A stretch of 25,665 nucleotides of DNA from an uncultured Eubacterium sp. GTDB taxonomy: Bacteria > Bacillota > Clostridia > Lachnospirales > Lachnospiraceae. Both the position numbers and the translations under genes were made by a program. Within the stretch, counting starts at the first letter, position 1. Every line of letters starts with the position of its first letter. Below, piece after piece: positions 7,844 to 15,871 of the stretch. The stretch is taken from positions 1-25,665 of the forward strand of contig CABRZK010000004.1 in the NCBI GenBank assembly GCA_902475415.1. Direction: 5' to 3'. Below the pieces are notes generated by a model, which was not told where the DNA came from, did not search any database, and saw only the letters and a list, made by a program, of their open reading frames with translations.

Positions 7844-8752
7844 ATGAAACAGGAAATATATGAAAAATTGTGTGAAATCTGTGGGGACGAATCCGTTTTT
7901 TTACAGGAATCAATGAGCAGACATACCACGTTTCGAACCGGAGGACCGGCAGATATCCTGGTGACGCCAAAGGCAGAACAGCTTGGACAGATCCTGGAAC
8001 TGTGCCAGAGAGAGAAGGAGCCGCTGACGGTGATTGGAAATGGCAGTAATCTTCTGGTGGGAGACGGCGGTATCCGTGGTGTGGTACTGGAAATTGGCAG
8101 ACAGATGGCAGACATCCGAATGGATGGAACTGTGATCACAGCCGGAGCCGGAGCAATGCTTTCCAGTATTGCTTCCAAAGCGGCAGCTGCCAGTCTGACA
8201 GGAATGGAGTTCGCGTCCGGGATACCGGGAAGCCTTGGCGGAGCGGTTGTTATGAATGCAGGTGCCTATGGCGGCGAGATGAAGGACATTTTAAAAGAAG
8301 TGACAGTAATGACATCGGAAGGTGAATTGCTGACTCTCCAGACGGAAGAACTGGATCTGTCTTACCGCCACAGCATTATTCCGGAGAAAGGATATCTGGT
8401 TGTGCAGGCAGTTCTGGAATTGCAGCCAGGCAAAGCAGATGAGATTCAGGCGATTATGGATGACCTGAAGGAGAAAAGAGTGAGCAAACAGCCGCTGGAA
8501 TATCCGAGTGCTGGAAGTACATTCAAACGTCCGGAAGGATATTTTGCAGGCAAACTGATTCAGGATTCAGGCCTTCGTGGGTTCCAGGTAGGCGGTGCCC
8601 AGGTGTCAGAAAAACACTGTGGCTTTGTGATCAACAGAGATCATGCCACATCAGCAGATATCTGTAACCTGATGGATCAGGTGTCTGATATTGTATTTGA
8701 AAAATTTGGAGTTCATCTGGAACCGGAAGTCAAAAAAGTCGGTGACTTTTAA
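7844..8752 (+). CDS. murB: UDP-N-acetylenolpyruvoylglucosamine reductase
   Basis: MurB is an FAD enzyme that uses NADPH to reduce UDP-GlcNAc-enolpyruvate to UDP-MurNAc, the second committed step of peptidoglycan precursor synthesis. The start at 7844 (MKQEIYEKL) is preferred because GGAG lies at 7834-7837. The ATG at 7820 would overlap the preceding gene and has no room for a binding site. The product is 302 residues, as expected for the short Gram-positive form. Seen are the FAD-binding GNGSNLLVGDGG, the SGIPGSLGGAVVMNAGAYGG segment, the catalytic-Ser segment PSAGSTFKRP and the C-terminal EPEVK with the active-site Glu. It is followed 15 bases later by rapZ, in a likely operon. Confidence 0.97.
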   Translation: MKQEIYEKLCEICGDESVFLQESMSRHTTFRTGGPADILVTPKAEQLGQILELCQREKEPLTVIGNGSNLLVGDGGIRGVVLEIGRQMADIRMDGTVITAGAGAMLSSIASKAAAASLTGMEFASGIPGSLGGAVVMNAGAYGGEMKDILKEVTVMTSEGELLTLQTEELDLSYRHSIIPEKGYLVVQAVLELQPGKADEIQAIMDDLKEKRVSKQPLEYPSAGSTFKRPEGYFAGKLIQDSGLRGFQVGGAQVSEKHCGFVINRDHATSADICNLMDQVSDIVFEKFGVHLEPEVKKVGDF

Positions 8753-8767
8753 TAGGAGTGTTGCAAC

Positions 8768-9643
8768 ATGGAATATGTAATCGTAACAGGAATGTCGGGT
8801 GCCGGGAAATCAACGGCATTAAAAATTATGGAAGATATTGGCTATTTTTGTGTCGATAATTTCCCAATTCCACTGTTGGAGAAATTTGCAGAATTCGCAA
8901 ATTCCGGTGAGACACAATATAAGCGTATTGCCTTTGGACTGGATATCCGTAACGGAAATTCGCTGAAACAACTGGCAAAGATCATTACAGATTTACGCAG
9001 TAAAGGAAATGTCATCCGCATTTTATTCATGGATGCTTCTGATCAGGTTCTGGTGAAAAGATATAAGGAAACCAGAAGGGCGCATCCTCTGGCAGGAAAT
9101 GACCGAGTGGAAAAAGGAATTGAACTGGAACGAAAACAGGTTGGATTCTTAAAGGAAATGGCCGATTATATCATTGATACCAGCCAGTTGCTTACCAGAG
9201 AACTGCATGCAGCTCTGGGCAATATATTTCTGGAAAAACGAGAATACGATAATATCTACGTGACAGTACTTTCCTTTGGATTTAAATATGGGATACCATC
9301 CGATGCAGATCTTGTATTTGATGTGCGTTTTCTGCCGAATCCATACTATCTGGAGGAGTTGCGGCCAAAAACAGGTAATGATCCGGAAATTCAGCAATTC
9401 GTTATGAACTGTCCGGAGGCTGGAATTTTTTTAGATAAATTAGAGGATATGATTCGTTTTTTGATACCGAATTATATCAAAGAAGGAAAAAATCAGCTGG
9501 TAATTGCAATTGGCTGTACAGGGGGCAAACATCGTTCCGTTACACTGACGAATGCTATTTACCAGAGACTGCAGAAAAATCAGAAATATGGTTTGCGTGT
9601 GGAACATCGTGATATTGAGAAAGACGCAAAGCGTGGAAAGTAA
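8768..9643 (+). CDS. rapZ: RapZ/YvcJ family P-loop nucleotide-binding protein
   Basis: RapZ family proteins (YvcJ in Bacillus) bind and hydrolyse nucleotides. In enterobacteria RapZ directs RNase E to the GlmZ sRNA and so tunes glucosamine-6-phosphate synthase; the role in Firmicutes is less settled and has been linked to competence and envelope metabolism. The protein is 291 residues. Walker A GMSGAGKS occupies residues 8-15, and the family's C-terminal GCTGGKHRSV motif is present. AGGAG precedes the start. It is flanked closely by murB (15 bases) and whiA (13 bases), so the three are probably co-transcribed. The gene usually found between it and whiA in Firmicutes, yvcK/glmR, is absent here. 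Confidence 0.95.
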   Translation: MEYVIVTGMSGAGKSTALKIMEDIGYFCVDNFPIPLLEKFAEFANSGETQYKRIAFGLDIRNGNSLKQLAKIITDLRSKGNVIRILFMDASDQVLVKRYKETRRAHPLAGNDRVEKGIELERKQVGFLKEMADYIIDTSQLLTRELHAALGNIFLEKREYDNIYVTVLSFGFKYGIPSDADLVFDVRFLPNPYYLEELRPKTGNDPEIQQFVMNCPEAGIFLDKLEDMIRFLIPNYIKEGKNQLVIAIGCTGGKHRSVTLTNAIYQRLQKNQKYGLRVEHRDIEKDAKRGK

Positions 9644-9656
9644 TTGAGGAAGTAAG

Positions 9657-10622
9657 ATGTCTTTTTCAGGAGAAATGAAAGAAGAAATCGGACGGCTGAT
9701 ACCGGAACAGGAAGAATGTGTCCGGGCAGAACTGATGGCGATTATTCGATTTTGTGGCAGAATCCTCCGGGAAGAGGATAGTCTGGCGGTGTTTATGGAG
9801 ACAGAAAATGTTGTTCTGGCAAAGACGTATGTGAAGCTGATCAAACGGGCTTTTGATATTCAGGTTCAGCTCGAAATCAGGAGACATGGTGCAGGTCATA
9901 ATAACCAGTACTTTATTCTGCTGTCGGAACGACCGGAAGATATGTTGTATTCAGAAGAAAAACCGGAACGGGTCAAACTGCAGAGGGCATTGATGGATAT
10001 CTGCCTCTGGAATGCACAGGCAAATCCTGAAAATCTGTTGCAGACCGTAGAAAGCAGGAGATCCTATATCAGAGGGGCATTTCTGTGTGCCGGATCGATG
10101 AGTGATCCCGGAAAATCCTATCATTTTGAGATTGTCTGTGATGATGTGTCCACGGCAGAATTTTTAAAGAATCAGATGTACTTTTTTGATATTAATGCAA
10201 AAATGATCATGCGGAAACAGAAACCGGTGGTTTATCTCAAGGACAGCGATGAAATCATACAGATTTTAAATGTGATGGAAGCCCACAAGTCTCTGATGGA
10301 ACTGGAAAATATCCGTATTATCAAAGATATGCGCAACAGCGCCAACAGACAGTCAAACTGTGATTCTGCGAATATTAATAAAATGGTGCGGACAGCGGCA
10401 AGACAGGTGGAGGATATACATTATATCGAAGAACATCTGGGGCTGGAGCAGCTTCCACCGGCCATCCGGGAGATGGCCCGGGTACGACTGGACAATCCAG
10501 ATGTGTCGTTGCAGGAACTGGGACAGTATCTGAATCCTCCGGTTGGAAAATCAGGAGTAAATCACAGACTCAGAAAAATAAAGGAAATTGCAGAAAGTTT
10601 GAGGACCGAAGAGGAGAAATAA
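9657..10622 (+). CDS. whiA: WhiA family DNA-binding protein
   Basis: WhiA has a degenerate LAGLIDADG homing-endonuclease fold joined to a C-terminal helix-turn-helix. It is a sporulation regulator in Streptomyces and influences division and chromosome segregation in Bacillus. The product has 321 residues, the family's normal size. The LAGLIDADG-like part covers about residues 1-220, and the HTH lies near the end, in the segment SLQELGQYLNPPVGKSGVNH, followed by a basic helix. The site GAGGAAG lies a few bases before ATG 9657. It follows rapZ closely, and the next gene begins one base after its stop, so all belong to one transcript. Confidence 0.96.
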   Translation: MSFSGEMKEEIGRLIPEQEECVRAELMAIIRFCGRILREEDSLAVFMETENVVLAKTYVKLIKRAFDIQVQLEIRRHGAGHNNQYFILLSERPEDMLYSEEKPERVKLQRALMDICLWNAQANPENLLQTVESRRSYIRGAFLCAGSMSDPGKSYHFEIVCDDVSTAEFLKNQMYFFDINAKMIMRKQKPVVYLKDSDEIIQILNVMEAHKSLMELENIRIIKDMRNSANRQSNCDSANINKMVRTAARQVEDIHYIEEHLGLEQLPPAIREMARVRLDNPDVSLQELGQYLNPPVGKSGVNHRLRKIKEIAESLRTEEEK

Positions 10623-10623
10623 A

Positions 10624-11520
10624 ATGGATAAGAAAAAGTTATTATTTATATTTAATCCGAGATCCGGAAAGGGACAGATTCGAAATCAACTGATGTCAAT
10701 TGTGGATACGTTTGTGAAAAGCGGTTATGAAGTGACCATTTATCCGACGCAGGAAAAAGCGGATGCTGTTCGCAAAGTAGAAGAATGTGCGGAAGAGTAC
10801 GACATGATCGTATGCAGCGGAGGAGATGGCACACTGGATGAGGTTGTGACAGGAATGATGCAGTGCGACGGGATTGCACCAATCGGCTATATTCCGGCAG
10901 GAAGCACCAACGATTTTGCTCAATCGCTGAAAATACCGAAAAACATGCTCCGGGCAGCGGATGTCGCTGTGAACGGACAGGCGTTTCCCTGTGACATCGG
11001 CGAATTTAATGAAGATTTTTTTGTCTATATTGCAGCTTTTGGATTGTTTACGGATGTTTCCTATATGACGAATCAGAAACTGAAAAACATCTTTGGTCAT
11101 GTGGCCTATATTCTGGAAAGTGCAAAGCGCCTGTATGATATCCCTTCTTATTATCTGGAAGTGGAAGTGAATGGAGAGACTATTAAAGATGAGTTTGTGT
11201 ATGGCATGATCACGAATTCCATTTCTATAGGCGGTATGAAAAATATGACCGGAAACAATGTAAAACTGGATGACGGAGAATTTGAGGTAACACTGATCAA
11301 AATGCCGCAGAATCCAATCCAGCTCAATGAGATTCTGACGAATCTTGTTATGCCAAAGGATATCGAGACACCATATATATACACTTACAAGACAGATCAC
11401 ATCAGGCTGCGCTGCGAAGATTACGTACCGTGGACGCTGGATGGCGAGTTCGGCGGAGAACATAAAGAAGTGGAAATTTACAACCGGTGCCGCAGAATCA
11501 GTTTTATGGTTGAAAAATAA
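10624..11520 (+). CDS. Diacylglycerol kinase family lipid kinase (YegS/DgkB-like)
   Basis: A soluble lipid kinase of the DAGK catalytic family, which uses ATP to phosphorylate diacylglycerol or a related lipid at the inner face of the membrane and returns it to phospholipid synthesis. Of its 298 residues, the N-terminal part carries NPRSGKG (11-17) and the nucleotide-binding loop GGDGT (66-70), followed by PAGSTNDFAQSL. The C-terminal beta-sandwich domain ends with the WTLDGEFGG segment of this family. The start follows whiA by one base and uses GGAG within the end of whiA, so translation is probably coupled. The true substrate cannot be determined: DgkB, YegS and BmrU-like members share these motifs. 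Confidence 0.9.
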   Translation: MDKKKLLFIFNPRSGKGQIRNQLMSIVDTFVKSGYEVTIYPTQEKADAVRKVEECAEEYDMIVCSGGDGTLDEVVTGMMQCDGIAPIGYIPAGSTNDFAQSLKIPKNMLRAADVAVNGQAFPCDIGEFNEDFFVYIAAFGLFTDVSYMTNQKLKNIFGHVAYILESAKRLYDIPSYYLEVEVNGETIKDEFVYGMITNSISIGGMKNMTGNNVKLDDGEFEVTLIKMPQNPIQLNEILTNLVMPKDIETPYIYTYKTDHIRLRCEDYVPWTLDGEFGGEHKEVEIYNRCRRISFMVEK

Positions 11521-11532
11521 TACTTTCTTTTT

Positions 11533-11560
11533 TTGAAAGATACGGTTATAATGTTATTAT
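11533..11560 (+). promoter_or_regulatory. Promoter of the aldolase gene
   Basis: TTGAAA at 11533-11538 and TATTAT at 11555-11560 are 16 bases apart, and TGT directly before the -10 makes it an extended type. A second TATAAT-like hexamer at 11547-11552 is too close to this -35 to use it. The promoter fits the need for high expression of a glycolytic gene. Confidence 0.6.
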
Positions 11561-11598
11561 ATTAACAATATTTTTTTAAACAAATGGAGGATCTCATT

Positions 11599-12462
11599 AT
11601 GTTAGTTTCAGCAAAAGAAATGCTTGAAAAAGCAAAAGCAGGTCATTATGCAGTTGGTCAGTTCAATATCAACAACCTTGAGTGGACAAAAGCTATTTTG
11701 TTAACAGCTCAGGAGAATAATTCTCCGGTTATCCTTGGCGTTTCCGAGGGAGCAGGAAAATATATGACAGGTTACAAGACTGTTGTTGGTATGGTAAACG
11801 GAATGCTGGAAGAGTTAAATATCACTGTTCCGGTTGCATTACATCTGGATCACGGCAGCTATGAAGCTTGCTACAAATGTATCGAGGCTGGTTTCTCATC
11901 TGTAATGTTTGATGGTTCTCATTATCCAATCGAAGAGAATGTAGAGAAGACAAAAGAGCTTGTTGCTGTATGCAAAGAGAAAGGACTTTCTCTGGAAGCA
12001 GAAGTAGGTTCTATCGGTGGTGAAGAAGATGGCGTAATCGGAATGGGCGAGTGTGCAGATCCGGACGAGTGCAAAGCAATTGCTGATCTTGGTGTAACAA
12101 TGCTTGCAGCCGGTATTGGTAATATCCACGGAAAATATCCGGCAAACTGGGCTGGATTAAGCTTCGAGACTCTGGATGCAATCCAGCAGAAGACAGGTGA
12201 GATGCCGTTAGTACTTCACGGTGGTACAGGTATTCCGGATGATATGATCAAGAAAGCAATCTCTCTCGGTGTTGCAAAAATCAATGTAAACACAGAGTGC
12301 CAGCTTGTATTTGCTGAGGCTACAAGAAAATATATCGAAGAGGGCAAGGATCTTGCAGGAAAAGGATTTGATCCTAGAAAATTACTTGCTCCGGGATTTG
12401 AAGCAATCAAAGCAAAAGTAAAAGAGAAAATGGAAATTTTTGGTTCTATCGACAAAGCGTGA
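11599..12462 (+). CDS. fba: Class II fructose-1,6-bisphosphate aldolase
   Basis: A zinc-dependent aldolase that splits fructose-1,6-bisphosphate into dihydroxyacetone phosphate and glyceraldehyde-3-phosphate in glycolysis, and works in reverse in gluconeogenesis. The start is ATG 11599, because the ATG at 11584 forms part of the ribosome binding site (GGAGG at 11586-11590, eight bases upstream). This gives 287 residues, the usual class IIB size. Seen are the catalytic Asp84 and zinc ligand His85 in HLDHG, FDGSHYP, the metal and phosphate loop EVGSIGGEEDG, the zinc His in GNIHGKYP, LHGGTGIPD, and INVNTE. It has its own promoter and is monocistronic, with candidate terminators behind it. The related tagatose-bisphosphate aldolase is less likely given the context, but cannot be fully excluded. 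Confidence 0.94.
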   Translation: MLVSAKEMLEKAKAGHYAVGQFNINNLEWTKAILLTAQENNSPVILGVSEGAGKYMTGYKTVVGMVNGMLEELNITVPVALHLDHGSYEACYKCIEAGFSSVMFDGSHYPIEENVEKTKELVAVCKEKGLSLEAEVGSIGGEEDGVIGMGECADPDECKAIADLGVTMLAAGIGNIHGKYPANWAGLSFETLDAIQQKTGEMPLVLHGGTGIPDDMIKKAISLGVAKINVNTECQLVFAEATRKYIEEGKDLAGKGFDPRKLLAPGFEAIKAKVKEKMEIFGSIDKA

Positions 12463-12503
12463 GAATTTGTAAAAAATCACAAAAAATGAGCTTTTTACAA
12501 TTC
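12463..12503 (+). terminator. AT-rich hairpin directly after the aldolase gene
   Basis: GAATT-T-GTAAAAA (12463-12475, one bulged T) pairs with TTTTTACAATTC (12492-12503), starting right after the stop codon. The stem is AT-rich and has no U-tract after it, so it is at best a weak terminator or a 3'-end stabiliser. Confidence 0.35.
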
Positions 12504-12539
12504 ATAATTGTTAAAATGGACAAAAATGTTTTCGGCCTC

Positions 12540-12568
12540 TTGCAATTTTAAGTATTTTGTACTATGTT
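12540..12568 (+). promoter_or_regulatory. Weak possible promoter ahead of the 12597 hairpin
   Basis: TTGCAA (12540-12545) is followed after 17 bases by TATGTT (12563-12568), which matches only four of six -10 positions. If used, it would make a transcript of about 55 bases ending at the 12597-12630 terminator, or a long glnA leader with an attenuator. This is a speculative call. Confidence 0.2.
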
Positions 12569-12596
12569 AATTGTAAGACATGAATACGTGCTGAAC

Positions 12597-12630
12597 AAGG
12601 GTGTTCCAACAAAAGGTGGAATACCCTTTT
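12597..12630 (+). terminator. Intrinsic terminator between fba and glnA
   Basis: A 12-base-pair stem, AAGGGTGTTCCA (12597-12608) with TGGAATACCCTT (12617-12628), has one G-U pair and an 8-base loop and runs into TTTT. It lies 135 bases after fba and upstream of the glnA promoter, so it probably ends read-through from fba. Confidence 0.72.
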
Positions 12631-12638
12631 CTGCTATA

Positions 12639-12683
12639 TTGAGATAGTTTCCAGTCATCGATATAGTGGGATTTGCGAAACTA
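12639..12683 (+). promoter_or_regulatory. glnA promoter with flanking inverted repeat
   Basis: TTGAGA (12639-12644) and TATAGT (12662-12667) are 17 bases apart, each differing from consensus at one position. The inferred start is near 12674, giving a leader of about 77 bases. An inverted repeat TAGTTTC (12645-12651) and GAAACTA (12677-12683) lies in the spacer and just past the inferred start, with arm centres 32 base pairs apart, about three helical turns. This geometry would suit a regulator bridging the promoter, which is inference. Confidence 0.65.
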
Positions 12684-12750
12684 CATAAGAGCAAAGCAGT
12701 ATATACTCAGGGGAACTGTAAAAAATTGAGAAAAGAGAGGAATCAAGAAG

Positions 12751-14865
12751 ATGAGTGAATATTTCAAAGTCACTGATATTTTCGGTGAAAATGTATTCAA
12801 TGACACTGTGATGAAGGAAAGACTTCCGAAGAAAGTGTATCAGAAATTGCAGGAGACCATCAAAGAGGGAACAGATCTGGATCTTGCAACTGCAGACATC
12901 ATTGCACATGAGATGAAGGAGTGGGCAATCGAGCAGGGCGCAACACATTACACCCATTGGTTCCAGCCGCTGACAGGCGTGACAGCAGAGAAACATGATT
13001 CATTTATCACTGCTCCGAATGAGCAGGGAAAAGTACTGATGAGCTTTTCCGGTAAAGAACTGATCAAAGGTGAGCCGGATGCATCTTCTTTCCCGTCAGG
13101 AGGACTTCGTGCAACCTGTGAGGCCAGAGGATATACAGCATGGGATTGTACATCATTTGCATTTGTACGACATGATGCAGCAGGTGCCACACTTTGTATT
13201 CCGACTGCATTCTGTTCTTATACAGGAGAGGCACTGGATCAGAAGACACCGCTTCTTCGCTCCATGCAGGCTATCAATACACAGGCACTTCGTTTAATCA
13301 GATTATTCGGAAATACAACATCCAGAAAAGTAACCCCGTCTGTTGGTTCTGAGCAGGAGTATTTCCTTGTAGATAAAGAAAAATATTTAAAGAGAAAAGA
13401 CCTGATCTATACCGGACGTACTTTATTTGGTTCCATGCCGGCAAAAGGACAGGAAATGGATGATCATTACTTCGGAAGTATCCGTCCACGTATCGCGGCA
13501 TTTATGAAAGATGTAAATGAAGAACTGTGGAAACTGGGGGTTCCGGCCAAGACACAGCATAATGAGGTTGCTCCGGCACAGCATGAGCTGGCACCGATTT
13601 ATGAAACCTGTAATATGGCACTGGATCACAACCATCTGGTAATGGAAGTATTAAAGAAAAAAGCTAATGAGCATGGACTGCAGTGTCTGCTTCATGAGAA
13701 ACCATTTGACGGTGTCAATGGATCCGGTAAACATGATAACTGGTCTATCACAACAGATGATGGTATCAACTTATTAGAGCCTGGTAAAACGCCGCATGAG
13801 AACATTCAGTTTCTTCTGGTACTTGCCTGCATCTTAAAAGCAGTCGATGATCATGCTGATCTTCTTCGCTGGTCTGCAGCAGATGTTGGAAATGATCACA
13901 GACTTGGCGCGAATGAGGCACCGCCTGCCATTGTTTCCGTATTCCTTGGCGAGCAGCTTGACGATGTGATTTCTCAGCTGATCAGTACCGGTTCTGCTAC
14001 ACATTCCTTAAAAGGTGGTGTATTACAGACAGGTGTAGCTTCTCTGCCGGATCTTGCAAAAGATGCAACAGACCGAAACAGAACATCACCGTTTGCATTT
14101 ACAGGAAACAAATTCGAGTTCCGTATGGTTGGTTCCCAGGATTCTATCTCTGCACCGAACGTTGTATTAAATACCATCGTGGCAGAGGCATTTGAGGAAG
14201 TTTGTGATGAACTGGAAAAAGCAGAAGATGTCAACGAAAAAGCACATGATCTGATTAAAAAATATCTGACAGAGCACCAGAGAATTATCTTCAATGGTGA
14301 CGGATATTCTGATGCATGGGTAGCTGAGGCAGAGCGCAGAGGCTTACCAAATATCAGATCTATGGTTGATGCAATTCCTGCACTGACCACAGATAAAGCA
14401 ATCAATATGTTTGAAAAATTCGGCGTATTTACAAAAGCTGAGTTAGAGTCCCGTGAAGAGATTCAGTATGAAATCTATGCAAAAGAAATCAATATTGAAG
14501 CAAGAGCGATGATCAATATCACAAACAAGACATTGATTCCGGCAGTGATCAAATATATCACATCTCTGGCAGAATCCATCAATGCGGTAAAAGCAGCCTG
14601 CGATTGCGATATCAGTGTACAGACAGAACTGCTTCAGGAGGCATCCGGATTATTATCTGATGCAAAAGTGACGCTGGCAAAACTGGAAGAAGTGACAGAC
14701 AAAGGTCTGACCATGGAAGATGGTGCTGAGCGTGCAGCTTATTATCGGGATGAAGTTACAACTGCAATGGCAGAACTTCGTGCGCCGATTGATAAACTGG
14801 AGATTATTGTTGATAAGAAAGTATGGCCAATGCCATCTTACGGCGATCTCATCTTTGAGGTTTAA
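12751..14865 (+). CDS. glnA: Type III glutamine synthetase
   Basis: GSIII makes glutamine from glutamate, ammonia and ATP, the main ammonia-assimilation step. This large form (704 residues, against about 440-470 for GSI) is typical of Bacteroides, cyanobacteria and many gut Clostridia, and forms a double-hexamer ring. The N-terminal type III domain is marked by GATHYTHWFQPLTG. The catalytic core shows SVGSEQEYF (metal-binding Glu from residue 201), NEVAPAQHELAP, the NGSGKHDNWS loop (Asn323 to His328), and NRTSPFAFTGNKFEFRM. AGAGG lies upstream of the start. It is monocistronic, from a promoter at 12639 to the terminator at 14941. Nitrogen-dependent regulation is likely but no known nitrogen-regulator site was recognised. 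Confidence 0.97.
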   Translation: MSEYFKVTDIFGENVFNDTVMKERLPKKVYQKLQETIKEGTDLDLATADIIAHEMKEWAIEQGATHYTHWFQPLTGVTAEKHDSFITAPNEQGKVLMSFSGKELIKGEPDASSFPSGGLRATCEARGYTAWDCTSFAFVRHDAAGATLCIPTAFCSYTGEALDQKTPLLRSMQAINTQALRLIRLFGNTTSRKVTPSVGSEQEYFLVDKEKYLKRKDLIYTGRTLFGSMPAKGQEMDDHYFGSIRPRIAAFMKDVNEELWKLGVPAKTQHNEVAPAQHELAPIYETCNMALDHNHLVMEVLKKKANEHGLQCLLHEKPFDGVNGSGKHDNWSITTDDGINLLEPGKTPHENIQFLLVLACILKAVDDHADLLRWSAADVGNDHRLGANEAPPAIVSVFLGEQLDDVISQLISTGSATHSLKGGVLQTGVASLPDLAKDATDRNRTSPFAFTGNKFEFRMVGSQDSISAPNVVLNTIVAEAFEEVCDELEKAEDVNEKAHDLIKKYLTEHQRIIFNGDGYSDAWVAEAERRGLPNIRSMVDAIPALTTDKAINMFEKFGVFTKAELESREEIQYEIYAKEINIEARAMINITNKTLIPAVIKYITSLAESINAVKAACDCDISVQTELLQEASGLLSDAKVTLAKLEEVTDKGLTMEDGAERAAYYRDEVTTAMAELRAPIDKLEIIVDKKVWPMPSYGDLIFEV

Positions 14866-14940
14866 TCCAAACAGAAACATTCATGTAATGTGAATTATAT
14901 TGGTATTATCTAATCCCCTTAGTTAGTATATACATCAAAC

Positions 14941-14974
14941 GAAAAAGAACCGGAAATTGCTCCGGTTCTTTTTC
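14941..14974. terminator. Two-way terminator between glnA and the minus-strand CvfB gene
   Basis: A perfect 14-base-pair stem pairs 14941-14954 (GAAAAAGAACCGGA) with 14961-14974, around a 6-base loop. T-runs occur on the 3' side of both strands, so it can stop the plus-strand glnA transcript and the minus-strand gene that ends at 14981. Confidence 0.92.
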
Positions 14975-14980
14975 TTGCTT

Positions 14981-15814
14981 TTATACGCGTCGGATACCTC
15001 TGTCTGTAAATTCAATCAGACGTTCTTTATAAAGATGTCCAACGGCACGCTTGAATGCGTTTTTGCTCATGTGAGCTTCTCTTTTGATAATTTCCGGTGA
15101 AGCTTTGTCATTAAACGGTAATACGCCTCCAAATTCGTCAATGATTTTTAAGACTTCTTCGGCATCGGTATTCATCTGTACATAGGCTTTTGCACGGATG
15201 GTAAGATCGAGTTTGCCATCTGCTTTGCGGTTTGTGACATTTGCTTCAATTACGTCCCCGATTTTCAGCGTCGTTGTGTTTTCGAATCCCGGAATACGGG
15301 CAGAGTATTTATCATCAACCGCCACAAAGGTACCGAAGTTTTCACTGAATTCATAGACACGTCCTGTTACGCGATCCCCCTTTTTATAAGGAGAGTCTGT
15401 GGAAAGCAGGTGATAGATGCCCTCCATTGTGGCGCAGAGGCGGTTACTTTTGTCAATGTAGAGAGTGACAAGTACTTCGTCACCTTCTTTTACTTTGCGT
15501 AACTGTTCTTTGAATGGGAGAAGCAGATCTTTTTCCAGTCCCCAGTCCAGAAAAGCACCGATTTTTGTTACCTGAACGACTTTTAAAACAGCAAAACCAC
15601 CCAGTGTCAGTTTTGGCTCATTTGTTGTGGCAATCAGGCGGTCTTTGGAATCTTTATATAGGAAGACTTCCAGTTTGTCATGCAGTTTTGTGCCTTCCGG
15701 AACCTGTTTGGCCGGAAGCAGGACACGGGTTTCATCATCCTGCTGTTCTGCCAGATAGACACCAAAATCTACCTGTTTTACTACGGTCAGTGTTTGTTTT
15801 TCTCCTAATTTCAT
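14981..15814 (-). CDS. S1-domain RNA-binding protein, CvfB/YitL family
   Basis: A 277-residue protein of the CvfB family, RNA-binding regulators first studied in Staphylococcus aureus virulence control and widespread in Firmicutes. The N-terminal S1-like segments (about 1-62 and 65-135) and a further S1-like segment at about 140-210 (KKGDRVTGRVYEFSENFG) are followed by a C-terminal winged-helix domain (INDK-like FNDKASPEIIKREAHMSKNA and onward). The start is preceded on the minus strand by AAAGGA. It lies 57 bases downstream of the thioesterase gene on the same strand and is probably co-transcribed. Its 3' end uses the two-way terminator. The RNA targets are unknown. Confidence 0.9.
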   Translation of the reverse strand: MKLGEKQTLTVVKQVDFGVYLAEQQDDETRVLLPAKQVPEGTKLHDKLEVFLYKDSKDRLIATTNEPKLTLGGFAVLKVVQVTKIGAFLDWGLEKDLLLPFKEQLRKVKEGDEVLVTLYIDKSNRLCATMEGIYHLLSTDSPYKKGDRVTGRVYEFSENFGTFVAVDDKYSARIPGFENTTTLKIGDVIEANVTNRKADGKLDLTIRAKAYVQMNTDAEEVLKIIDEFGGVLPFNDKASPEIIKREAHMSKNAFKRAVGHLYKERLIEFTDRGIRRV

Positions 15815-15871
15815 ATTGTGTTTCCGTCCTTTCGTGTTGTGTAATCAGATTTGTTATAAAATGTTTTGTTT

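Noticed and set aside
10696..11463. 255-residue minus-strand open frame
   Set aside because: It is the antisense shadow of the lipid kinase gene, with no recognisable domain.
11521..11541. CTTTC-T-run-GAAAG as a terminator of the lipid kinase gene
   Set aside because: The stem is only five base pairs, with the T-run in the loop rather than after it; it overlaps the fba promoter.
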